Source: an uncultured Alphaproteobacteria bacterium
GTDB lineage: Bacteria; Pseudomonadota; Alphaproteobacteria; HIMB59
NCBI GenBank assembly: GCA_902515765.1
Contig: CABXVZ010000005.1
Location: 1-64,000 of the forward strand
DNA length: 64,000 nucleotides
Reading direction: 5' to 3'
The notes beneath the pieces are model-generated. The model did no database searches. It was not told the DNA's origin and saw nothing but the letters and a program-made list of their open reading frames with translations. This document shows positions 9,617 to 18,373 of this stretch, piece by piece (position 1 is the stretch's first letter; each line of letters opens with the position of its first letter). Made by a program: the position numbers and the translations under genes.

Positions 9617-10798
9617 TTAAAACGAATAACTTGAATAAACTTTTATATTATTTTCATCTTTAAACGAAGATTGATGGATATCTTCCTCTAAATTCAATGG
9701 AAGGTAAATATCTATGCCTCCTCTAATTTGCGAAAGGAAACGACTTTCGTAGTTAAAGGTTAAAGCTCTAGAGTTTTTTTCGAGGTCGCTTTGAATTGAT
9801 AGAAAATACTGGGTATCCTCAATATCATTGAGAACTAGTCTTGCTCCATAAAATAAATCATTTTGAAAACCATGATGAGATTTTGAACCTCTACTATCAC
9901 TTGAATATTCGATAATATTTGCCAGATCCCAATTTTTTTCAAATACGCCATATAAGGAGTGCTCTATTCCAAGAATAGAGCCCTGATATTCCTCAATGAT
10001 ACCATTGGCATTATACTGATTACTTCGAGAAATAATTTCACCCTTAAATAAATAGTCACCCTTCGTTGCTTGTAAATCAAGTCCTATTTGAGTTATTTCA
10101 GAATAATTAGGAACTAGAGTATTTGAGACTACATTGAAGGCAGGATCTTTTGTATTACCTTTATAATAAGATAAACCATAGTCATATTCATTTAAATAAC
10201 CAGACCATCTCAATGCTATTCCTATATTATTATTATCTGCACCTTTAGAGTATAGGTTAGAACTTGATATATTCAGTGACTGTTGAGATCTAATATCAGA
10301 CCTAGGGTAAATATTTGATTGGGAGGGAAGTATATAAAAATCTAATTCGCTAGATGATAAATATTTTTTAAGATTGATCATAGGTTGGCCAATCTTTTTA
10401 CTTATTGCTAAGCCTGAAGAAAAGTCTTTAGAATTAATAACATCAACAGGGTTAAAGAATTCATTTTTTCCCCAAAAAATAATATTATTTCCAATGAGAA
10501 CATTCATGTCTGATAAAGAATAATCTAAATAAGCTTCATTGAAATTAATGTTAGAGGAAGAATTTGGATCAGACTCCTTGGCATCAATCTTAATTTTTCC
10601 AGACAGATTATTGTTTTCAAAAAAATAGTTATATTCTAACCTAACAGAATTAAGATAATTTTTTCTGTTGTCGTTAGAAATATCTTTAGAGAAAAAAGTA
10701 GAGCTAATTTCGACTTCTCCATAATGCTCTGTATAAATTTCAGACAATAAATTTGGGGAATTAAAAAATATTAGGAATAAAAATAGTAGTTTTTTCAT
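9617..10798 (-). CDS. Predicted outer-membrane beta-barrel protein linked to RND exporter
   Basis: Signal peptide, alternating polar/aromatic strands, operonic with LolA-like and MMPL genes. Confidence 0.65.
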   Translation of the reverse strand: MKKLLFLFLIFFNSPNLLSEIYTEHYGEVEISSTFFSKDISNDNRKNYLNSVRLEYNYFFENNNLSGKIKIDAKESDPNSSSNINFNEAYLDYSLSDMNVLIGNNIIFWGKNEFFNPVDVINSKDFSSGLAISKKIGQPMINLKKYLSSSELDFYILPSQSNIYPRSDIRSQQSLNISSSNLYSKGADNNNIGIALRWSGYLNEYDYGLSYYKGNTKDPAFNVVSNTLVPNYSEITQIGLDLQATKGDYLFKGEIISRSNQYNANGIIEEYQGSILGIEHSLYGVFEKNWDLANIIEYSSDSRGSKSHHGFQNDLFYGARLVLNDIEDTQYFLSIQSDLEKNSRALTFNYESRFLSQIRGGIDIYLPLNLEEDIHQSSFKDENNIKVYSSYSF

Positions 10799-11601
10799 CT
10801 AGCCATTTTGGCTAATTTTTCTGGGTTAAAATCGTTAACTGATAGATTGGTTTGAAATTCGTAATTTTCCCAAGTTATATTCGTAGATTTTCCAGTCTGT
10901 AAATTAATCATCTCTAAAATGTCCGCTCTCCAAAACTTTTCGAGATATTTTTGATAATTTTTGAAGTTTAACTCTTTTTCAAGATCGCCTCTTCTATTGT
11001 GAAATTTAACAGTTTGGTACCTCAGTTCATCAATATCTATGTATATTACTCGCATAGAATAGCCGGATTTCTTATTCTTTGGAGTTGCTTCAATAACGTG
11101 GCATTGAAGGGTGGAGTCTGCTGGACACGCAATCTCCTCTAACCATACAAAGTTATAATCTTCAGGCTCGTCAGTTGATAAATCTTCATAGGAAAATTCA
11201 GAAGATACAAACTTTCCAGTTCTATTAGACGAGGATATTCTTTTTACTCTTTTTAGGGCTGGGAGATATAACCACTGATCATCATCTTTAGGTTCTATGT
11301 TTGCGTGTGTGAGCAATGAAGTACCCTTGACATCTCTGGGCTCACTAAAAACAATAATGCTTTTATCTCCTAAAGTTTCATCCAACTCTTCAAAAATAAA
11401 ATTTTTAAAGCTTCTGACACTTTCATTGCCTGATTTATCTTTGAGTATCATTTTACCTTCAACAGTGCTGTCAATAAAACCATTATCTAAAGCAATACTT
11501 TTTTCAATGATCTCTAAACCTTTTTCCTCAGCAGATTGAGAGAAGGCATTATTAAAAATTATAGTTAAAAGAATAGTTAAAATTAAAGTTATATTTTTCA
11601 T
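10795..11601 (-). CDS. Outer membrane lipoprotein-sorting protein family
   Basis: Signal peptide; DDQWLYLPALKRVKRISSSNRTGKFVSSEFSYEDL typical of this family. Confidence 0.87.
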   Translation of the reverse strand: MKNITLILTILLTIIFNNAFSQSAEEKGLEIIEKSIALDNGFIDSTVEGKMILKDKSGNESVRSFKNFIFEELDETLGDKSIIVFSEPRDVKGTSLLTHANIEPKDDDQWLYLPALKRVKRISSSNRTGKFVSSEFSYEDLSTDEPEDYNFVWLEEIACPADSTLQCHVIEATPKNKKSGYSMRVIYIDIDELRYQTVKFHNRRGDLEKELNFKNYQKYLEKFWRADILEMINLQTGKSTNITWENYEFQTNLSVNDFNPEKLAKMAR

Positions 11602-13904
11602 ACTGTTTTCCTTTTTATTTTAAAGTTGTCTACCCAAATCAATACTGGTGGCAGTAATAAATAATCTACTACTAATGCGAAGACTACCGTTATTGCTGTT
11701 AATTGCGCCATATCTTTGTTAACTGCAAAACCTGATTGGGCCAATACACAAAAACCTAAAAAAAGACCAATAGTGGTAGTGGTTAAGGCCATACCAACTT
11801 TGTTAAATGCCTCTCTAACACTATCTTCAGGCGATTTACCATTTTTACGAGCTTTGGCATATTTCAACATGAAGTGGACTGAGTCATCCACAACTATGCC
11901 TAGGGTCATTGCTACAACAATAGAAACAGCTAAGGTAACCGAGCCAGTAAAATAACCCCATAAGCCAAAAGCCATAGCTGCAGGTAGTAGGTTTGGTATT
12001 AAGCTCATTAACCCATACTTAACGTTTCTAATGACTAGTAAAATAATGAATGAAATACCTATAAGAGCCAGACCTGTCCCCTTTAGCATAGCTGGGACAT
12101 CACGGGAAGAAATTCTTGAGAAAACTTGAGAAGTGCCGGTAGATTTTGTATTGAGCTCAGGCGCGTTTTCATCAAACCAATTTTGGACTTTCTCATCAAG
12201 TTCTAGGAAGCCTTTTGTAGTGGTCTTAGCGACATTAGCAGTGACTCTTAATGCTGATTTATCAACATTTATTTGGTCAGTTAAGTCCAATCCATATCCA
12301 AGAGATAGTTCATAAAGAAATAAGTATTGGGCGGCCTCAAGTTCTGATTCAGGAACTTTATAAAAAGCTTCGTTATCATCATTCATATTTTGGTTTAATC
12401 TTTTTACGACATCCGTGTAGGACCTCACACTAGATATGTTGGGTTGGCTTCTAAGAAAGTTAACTAAAGATTCTACTTTTAATAAATACTCCGGATCATT
12501 AACTCCATTTTCGGCACCCGAGTTAACTGAATATTCTAGAGCATTCAACCCTGCAAAGTTATCTTCATAATAGTCAATTGACTGTCTGAGTTCGTACTCT
12601 GGCCCAAAGTATCTTAAGAAATCATCTTCTAGTGATATTTTTGATATTCCAAAAATTAAAATTGCAACTAAGCCTACTGTGAAAGCTAGCAAAGAATTTT
12701 TTCTTTTAATAACAAACTCCGCTAAAAAACTCATACTTTTATCCATACCTGCTTGCTTATTTTGTTTTTTCAAAGGTAATAGACTAATTAAAGCTGGAAG
12801 CATTGTAAGTGTATAGAATAAAGCTGCTATGACGCCAACGAAAACAATATTTCCTAATTGTCTAAATGGAGGAGATATAGAAAAGTTTAAAGATAGAAAT
12901 CCTATAGCTGTTGTAAGACAAGCAACAGTAATTGCAGGTCCATGATCAACAATTGACCTTCTAACCCATTCGTTTCTATCAGGTGTTACAGTCATGGTCT
13001 GCCTTACAGAGGAGAGTATGTGTACAGCGCTTGCAACTGCTAATGTCATAACCATCAAAGGTGCAACAACAGTAGCGTTATTGATGTTTGTCCCAGACCA
13101 TCCTAAAGCTCCTAGTGAAGAGCCAGCACATAAAATTATAATAATAAAGATTAATCCCACACCAAATATAGTTCTCAGAATAATGGCTACAGCGATGAGA
13201 GTTACTAAAATCATCATAGGAGTAAGCTTAGCTGTATCGTCTTGACCAGAAATACTATATTGGTTATTTAGGGGAACAAATCCAACCATTCTAACTTCAA
13301 TATTGGGAAACTGGCTTTCAAATTCTTGCTTAAGAACTTCAACCTCATCCATGACATATGGAATTTCAACAATTGCATCTTTGCCCGGAAGCCGGAATAA
13401 AATATTTACCTGAGATATTGAATTGTCGTCATTAATAAAGGCATTTTGTAATTCAATTCTTGAATTTGCTACTTTTTTTGCATAATTTGCATCCTCTTCG
13501 GAAATATTATCAATATCTGTAATCAAATCTTCAACAACTAAACTGTCTTCTTCCGCATAACTATTTTGATAGTTAGTAAGTGAATAAACAGTCCTAACAT
13601 ATGGCAATAACCAAGCTTTTTCAGTGAGTTGTCCGATTGCATTTAAAGTTTCAGGGGTAAAAATATTCCCATCCTTAGGTGAAATGACAAAGGCTAAATT
13701 ATCGTCTTTGGAGTATTCTGATTCAAAATTATCAAGGGCAATTCTATCTGGGTTATTTTTATCAAAGAAAACTCTGGCATCAGTATCGAATTTTATGTTG
13801 GGAGCTCCTGCCATAAGTCCTAAGGCAATAATTAAACCAAAAAAAATAAAATAAAGACGTCTTTTTATGACAAGCTCAGCAAGTGTAGGGAAAAAATTTT
13901 TCAT
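11598..13904 (-). CDS. MMPL/RND family exporter
   Basis: Two RND repeats with large periplasmic loops; VDDSVHFMLKYAKARKNG and GPAITVACLTTAIGFLSL. Confidence 0.92.
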   Translation of the reverse strand: MKNFFPTLAELVIKRRLYFIFFGLIIALGLMAGAPNIKFDTDARVFFDKNNPDRIALDNFESEYSKDDNLAFVISPKDGNIFTPETLNAIGQLTEKAWLLPYVRTVYSLTNYQNSYAEEDSLVVEDLITDIDNISEEDANYAKKVANSRIELQNAFINDDNSISQVNILFRLPGKDAIVEIPYVMDEVEVLKQEFESQFPNIEVRMVGFVPLNNQYSISGQDDTAKLTPMMILVTLIAVAIILRTIFGVGLIFIIIILCAGSSLGALGWSGTNINNATVVAPLMVMTLAVASAVHILSSVRQTMTVTPDRNEWVRRSIVDHGPAITVACLTTAIGFLSLNFSISPPFRQLGNIVFVGVIAALFYTLTMLPALISLLPLKKQNKQAGMDKSMSFLAEFVIKRKNSLLAFTVGLVAILIFGISKISLEDDFLRYFGPEYELRQSIDYYEDNFAGLNALEYSVNSGAENGVNDPEYLLKVESLVNFLRSQPNISSVRSYTDVVKRLNQNMNDDNEAFYKVPESELEAAQYLFLYELSLGYGLDLTDQINVDKSALRVTANVAKTTTKGFLELDEKVQNWFDENAPELNTKSTGTSQVFSRISSRDVPAMLKGTGLALIGISFIILLVIRNVKYGLMSLIPNLLPAAMAFGLWGYFTGSVTLAVSIVVAMTLGIVVDDSVHFMLKYAKARKNGKSPEDSVREAFNKVGMALTTTTIGLFLGFCVLAQSGFAVNKDMAQLTAITVVFALVVDYLLLPPVLIWVDNFKIKRKTV

Positions 13905-13977
13905 TCAGAATAAGTACATTATTAAATTGAAAAATATATTAAATTTTAAACATTGATCTATGATTTTATTACATAGA

Positions 13978-14628
13978 TCATATGAAAATAGAAACATCTA
14001 ACTTTTTAAAACGCTTACTGCAAAGGCTGAAGTTATCATCGATATGGAATAGACCTGGAAATGCAACACACTTAATTTTTGCTTTGTGGGCGGACAAAGT
14101 GCTCTCAACTGAGTCTTCTATAGCTATGCACTCTGAGGGATGTGTTTCTAAATCATTAAGTGCTTTTAAGTAGATGTCTGGTTCTGGTTTTGGCTTCTTG
14201 ATTAAACTGTTATTACCGATGAAATCAAAATCTTCTCTAATAATTTTTTTATTAAGAGTTGTAAAGACAGAGTCAATATTCTCAATTGTAGTAGATGTTA
14301 CAAGGCCTGTTTTGATATTATTTCTTCTAGCATATTCTAAAACATCTAAGACTCCTTCTCGTGGTAAGGTAATGCGGGATCTTAATTTTTCATTATAAAT
14401 TGCTGTCTTTCTTTCTCTAATTTTTTTGGCATCAACATTTGTATTATTTTTTTCAGCAAAATCTTCAATTCTTTTAGTTCCGCCAGATTTTTTTAATAAT
14501 TGTTTATATCTCTCTTGATCCCAATGCCAATCTAGCCCTATCTCTTTGAAAGCCTGATTAAAGGACTCTCTTTGTATATTAGATGTCTCTATTAATGTTC
14601 CAATTGAACCAAATAAAAGTGCTTTCAT
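13978..14628 (-). CDS. HAD-superfamily (CbbY-like) hydrolase
   Basis: Variant first HAD motif LLFGSIGTLIET, TGLVTSTT, KPEPDIYLKAL, CIAIEDSVES. Confidence 0.87.
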   Translation of the reverse strand: MKALLFGSIGTLIETSNIQRESFNQAFKEIGLDWHWDQERYKQLLKKSGGTKRIEDFAEKNNTNVDAKKIRERKTAIYNEKLRSRITLPREGVLDVLEYARRNNIKTGLVTSTTIENIDSVFTTLNKKIIREDFDFIGNNSLIKKPKPEPDIYLKALNDLETHPSECIAIEDSVESTLSAHKAKIKCVAFPGLFHIDDNFSLCSKRFKKLDVSIFI

Positions 14629-14669
14629 AATTTTTTAATATGTAACAGGACTTAAAATTAATTCACTAA

Positions 14670-14876
14670 TTAAATTGAGCTTAAAGACATTTTCTTTGAA
14701 TATTTTTTTTTCGGAGCACTTTTTATGACTGCTTGACCGCACCGCATTACTCCCCTTTTTTTATCAAATGTCATTTGGGGTTCGCCGTACAATTTCCACC
14801 CATTAGATATCGCTTCTGTTACTCGATGACAAAATTCTGACGTGTCATCATCTGTGATAAATCTAAAACCTTTCAT
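14670..14876 (-). CDS. Small DUF1737-like protein
   Basis: FRFITDDDTSEFCHRVTEAISNGWKLYGEPQMTF. Confidence 0.65.
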   Translation of the reverse strand: MKGFRFITDDDTSEFCHRVTEAISNGWKLYGEPQMTFDKKRGVMRCGQAVIKSAPKKKYSKKMSLSSI

Positions 14877-15025
14877 TAATACTCCTTATTTTAAAGTAAG
14901 CTGCCAATAAAAGTTAATGATAATCAAATAATCAATATTCTCAATATAGATTTAGGTATTAGAAATTATTTGATGATGTTTTTAAAATCTATGAATTTAT
15001 TTAAAAGTAAATAAAATCAGGAAAA

Positions 15026-15100
15026 GGTTCCGTGGTGTAACGGATAGCACAAATGACTTCGGATCATTTAGTCAGGGTTCGAATCCTTGCGGGACCGCCA
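15026..15100 (+). tRNA. tRNA-Arg (anticodon TCG), CCA encoded
   Basis: Cloverleaf: GGTTCCG/CGGGACC acceptor, anticodon loop CTTCGGA between AATGA/TCATT, T-loop TTCGAAT, 3' GCCA. Confidence 0.93.
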
Positions 15101-16525
15101 AAATGTCTTAAGTAAATTTGGAAACTTCAGCAAGTTTAAGTTTAAATCTTCAGGAAATGTTTGAAAGACTTTATGTAGGACTTTAATTATGACAAAAGTA
15201 ATTATAAAGCTCATAATTGTATCGCTTAAAAAGTGATCCCCTTCCATAATTCTTAATAAAGACATCAGACCAATAGCTACATAGGCAAATGTGTTCCAAG
15301 TTGTTTTATTAAATATTAGAAGCAAAGCTAATGATAATGTAAAAAAAGAAACGTCTCCTGAAACAAAACTACAATTAGTATCGCAATAATTAACATTCAA
15401 CCATGGGATAGTAAAGGGTTCCTCACCACCAAATTGAATAGTATCGTTGGGTCTTGCTCTGCCCCAAAGATTTTTAAAGATTGAATTAACAACAACTCCT
15501 GTCCCTACGATTAGACATGTAAAGAGATAAGTCCAATCTCTAACAGGGATATCTAAAATCTTTTCTTTGTATTTTATTTGTTTAACGATAGCTGCCAAAG
15601 GTATGAAAAAAACCAAAAGTGCCAAGAGCGGCATTATCATTTTTCTGATAAAATAAATAAACCAATCACTTTCTGAGGCTATAAAGCTACCGTCCTGACC
15701 ATAAAATAGGCCACTTACTGTAATGTCTAAATTTGGAAATAAGAAAAATAAAATTGAAAGTAGCAAGGTTATGGTGAGCGTCTTAAAATAGAAGTTAAAA
15801 TTCAAGTATAGAGAAAATATATTTTTAAAGATTTTATTAACATATCCAAATATTTGTTCTATTTCATCTTTTGGTGTGTAAATTTTTTCTTTCAAGTCGA
15901 AAAGTTTATTTTTACTGAAGAATTTATTACGCACAAATATAGTACTCAAATAGGCAACTATGACGCCACCGAAAATATCGCTAATAAAGTGTGCTCCGAT
16001 AATCACTCGAGTTGATGCAATAATAATAGCCAATGTAATTAAAAAGTTCTTAATCTTGGGAAAGAGGAAAAATAAGCAAAATATAAAAGCAAAAATAGTA
16101 GTTGTATGGCCTGAAGGAAAAGAGTGCCACCTTGAGTCAAAATTTAGAATATCAAGACCTTTCATATCAAATCCATTATATAAGATCGGTCTCGGCCGGC
16201 CGATAATATGTTTAGCTATTTGAGCAATAACGCCACTGAGGAGAATTGAAAAAAATATAAATAGACTAATATCCCCAACCGAGGCAATAATCTTATTTTT
16301 ATTATTTACTATTTTTATCCCCCCCCAAATAATTATTGTAGGTATAAAAAAATATAACGAGTCACCAAAATGAGTAAGAGAAGAAAATAAAGATTTAGTT
16401 TGAGAGTTGATTTCATAAAAGAAACTTGAGATCGCGTAATCAAAAAAGAAAAAAAATATTAGGCCAAATACAAGATATAAACATACTCTTTTCTCATTTT
16501 TGTTTAATTCTAAAAAGAAATTCAT
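15068..16525 (-). CDS. Two-domain PAP2-superfamily membrane phosphatase
   Basis: Domain 1: GRPRP, SFPSGHTT, STRVIIGAHFISD. Domain 2: WGRARP, SFVSGD, LRIMEGDHFLSD. Confidence 0.87.
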   Translation of the reverse strand: MNFFLELNKNEKRVCLYLVFGLIFFFFFDYAISSFFYEINSQTKSLFSSLTHFGDSLYFFIPTIIIWGGIKIVNNKNKIIASVGDISLFIFFSILLSGVIAQIAKHIIGRPRPILYNGFDMKGLDILNFDSRWHSFPSGHTTTIFAFIFCLFFLFPKIKNFLITLAIIIASTRVIIGAHFISDIFGGVIVAYLSTIFVRNKFFSKNKLFDLKEKIYTPKDEIEQIFGYVNKIFKNIFSLYLNFNFYFKTLTITLLLSILFFLFPNLDITVSGLFYGQDGSFIASESDWFIYFIRKMIMPLLALLVFFIPLAAIVKQIKYKEKILDIPVRDWTYLFTCLIVGTGVVVNSIFKNLWGRARPNDTIQFGGEEPFTIPWLNVNYCDTNCSFVSGDVSFFTLSLALLLIFNKTTWNTFAYVAIGLMSLLRIMEGDHFLSDTIMSFIITFVIIKVLHKVFQTFPEDLNLNLLKFPNLLKTFWRSRKDSNPD

Positions 16526-18009
16526 AATTTTTTAAAATTTATGTTTATAAAAGACTTTTGGTGCAAATCTAATACTGTTTTATTTACAGAGTTTATATCA
16601 TTAATAGGTAAATCTGTTAAAGAAGTAAAAGTTAGCTGAATATTGCATTCAGGCTTAAAATTTAGGTAGATATTATCTTCAAAATAAAGAGAGAGTAATG
16701 GTGACTTATTCTCAATAATTTTTAATTTACTTTCTTCCATCGAACACTTCAGATCGTTTTCTAGAGTCTGAGATATGACATTTGGTATGAGTTGATCATT
16801 ATACTGATAATAAAAAAAACCCGCTGTCAAAGAAAACACCATTATAAATGAAAATAGAGCAGTCTTATGAATTTCTATAATTGATTGTGCATGAATAAAA
16901 AACATAGGGTTAAATAAGGAAAATAAAATAACAGCTCCATAAAAAAAATAATTTTCAAAAGGAACGTCTTCAATGCTCAGATAAAAGGAAGTATCAGTAT
17001 AAATAATTAAGATAGGAATAATAAATAATGATAAGTAAATAAGTTTTGTCCATTTCATTTGGACAAATTCTAAAGTACGAAAAATATAAATAGAAATTAA
17101 TGGTAATATAAATACTAACAATCCCAAATTCATTTCTTTAGAAAAAATAAAAACAATTATGGAAATAAAAATTATTAATAAAAAAAATAAAAGATCTCTG
17201 TTCCAATTAAGTTTCTTAAATATATTAAAAAAAAATGCAATAAATAGTATCCCCGTAAGAGGCAGTAGTATTGGGATAATATATGTCAGCCTATCTAAAA
17301 CAAGTTTGAGGGAGTAATGTATATTTAAAAGTGATGTTTCTTGACCAAGTCTATTAATTATTAAAAGCACAATTGCTACAATATAAAGAAAAGAAATATT
17401 TGAAATAATACTCAATCTTTTTTCTTTTTCTAATTTGAAGTTTATTAATTTAATTACACTTAGGACAGTGATAATAATGAGGCAATAAAAATTACCCATT
17501 AACAATGCTATTAAACTAAAAATATTTAAAGAGATTAAATTAGTTATTTTATTTTCTTCTAAAGTCTTGAAAAGAAAATATAGGATAAATAAATTTAATA
17601 AACCCGATAAAAGAAAACCCTGTATAGTTAAAAAAGAAAATAAGATTCCTCCACTTATTAAAAATGCCCCTATGGGATTCCACAGGTCTAAATCATAAAA
17701 TTTTAATTTAATAATTTTATAAGTGATAAAAACAATTAAGAGGAGATATAAAAAATTTATTACTCTTAATATTTGATATTGACCAGACATCAACGAACCA
17801 ATTATTGAATAGAAAGCTTTATAGATGAGAAAATGTAAATCTATTATTTTAGAAAACGATAAATTGGTTTCATCTTTAATAGAAATTATAAACCCTATGT
17901 CTTGGTTAGAAATTAATGGCGTGAACACGGATAAAACTCCAAGCAATAAGAAGAAAAAAATAAGATAAAAGAATGTCGGAATTTTTTCTGGGAATCTAAA
18001 TATGGACAT
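16522..18009 (-). CDS. Polytopic membrane protein, glycosyltransferase-like
   Basis: 495 aa, many TM helices with a C-terminal soluble domain; 4-nt overlap with the PAP2 gene. Confidence 0.5.
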   Translation of the reverse strand: MSIFRFPEKIPTFFYLIFFFLLLGVLSVFTPLISNQDIGFIISIKDETNLSFSKIIDLHFLIYKAFYSIIGSLMSGQYQILRVINFLYLLLIVFITYKIIKLKFYDLDLWNPIGAFLISGGILFSFLTIQGFLLSGLLNLFILYFLFKTLEENKITNLISLNIFSLIALLMGNFYCLIIITVLSVIKLINFKLEKEKRLSIISNISFLYIVAIVLLIINRLGQETSLLNIHYSLKLVLDRLTYIIPILLPLTGILFIAFFFNIFKKLNWNRDLLFFLLIIFISIIVFIFSKEMNLGLLVFILPLISIYIFRTLEFVQMKWTKLIYLSLFIIPILIIYTDTSFYLSIEDVPFENYFFYGAVILFSLFNPMFFIHAQSIIEIHKTALFSFIMVFSLTAGFFYYQYNDQLIPNVISQTLENDLKCSMEESKLKIIENKSPLLSLYFEDNIYLNFKPECNIQLTFTSLTDLPINDINSVNKTVLDLHQKSFININFKKL

Positions 18010-18094
18010 GTTTCAATTTACTAAATTTAGTAGCATATTGGCTGTATTAATTCTATATATAGTGGTTATTTCAATTTTCTTGATGTTATTTTAA
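18008..18094 (+). CDS. 28-aa hydrophobic small ORF
   Basis: MFQFTKFSSILAVLILYIVVISIFLMLF; divergent from and touching the start of the minus-strand gene. Confidence 0.3.
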   Translation: MFQFTKFSSILAVLILYIVVISIFLMLF

Positions 18095-18220
18095 GGCCCA
18101 ATTATAGTCCTTCTAAGAGAGAAAATCTCTATTTTTACAGCCTTATAGAAGCGGCTTTTTTCTTAGTGGGCCACTTCTTTCTTTAAAAGGGTTAGGACAA
18201 TTAGTTCTAACCCTTTTTTT
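18095..18220 (+). ncRNA. Candidate structured small RNA ending in a strong terminator
   Basis: GGCCCA(18095-18100)/TGGGCC(18167-18172) closing an 11-bp stem (18113-18123 with 18156-18166), then terminator GGGTTAGGAC-AATTA-GTTCTAACCC-TTTTTTT. Confidence 0.5.
18185..18220 (+). terminator. Rho-independent terminator
   Basis: 10-bp stem 18189-18198/18204-18213, 5-nt loop, T7. Confidence 0.9.
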
Positions 18221-18244
18221 AATTATGTAATATCTTTGCGTCTT

Positions 18245-18373
18245 ATGCTTAAATTGATCTTCATGGCAATATTTTTTTTTCTTGGATATTTTCTTGCTGA
18301 TACTGAGTTAGTTGAAATACCTTTTGAAAAAATACCTTATATTGAAAATTTATACGAGGTAGTTGATGATTAA
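18245..18373 (+). CDS. 42-aa small membrane protein candidate coupled to the aminotransferase
   Basis: MLKLIFMAIFFFLGYFLADTELVEIPFEKIPYIENLYEVVDD; stop overlaps the aminotransferase start (ATGATTAA). Confidence 0.55.
   Translation: MLKLIFMAIFFFLGYFLADTELVEIPFEKIPYIENLYEVVDD

Noticed and set aside
12994-13245. 83-aa + strand ORF inside the MMPL gene
   Set aside because: Antisense to a well-supported CDS; typical shadow ORF.
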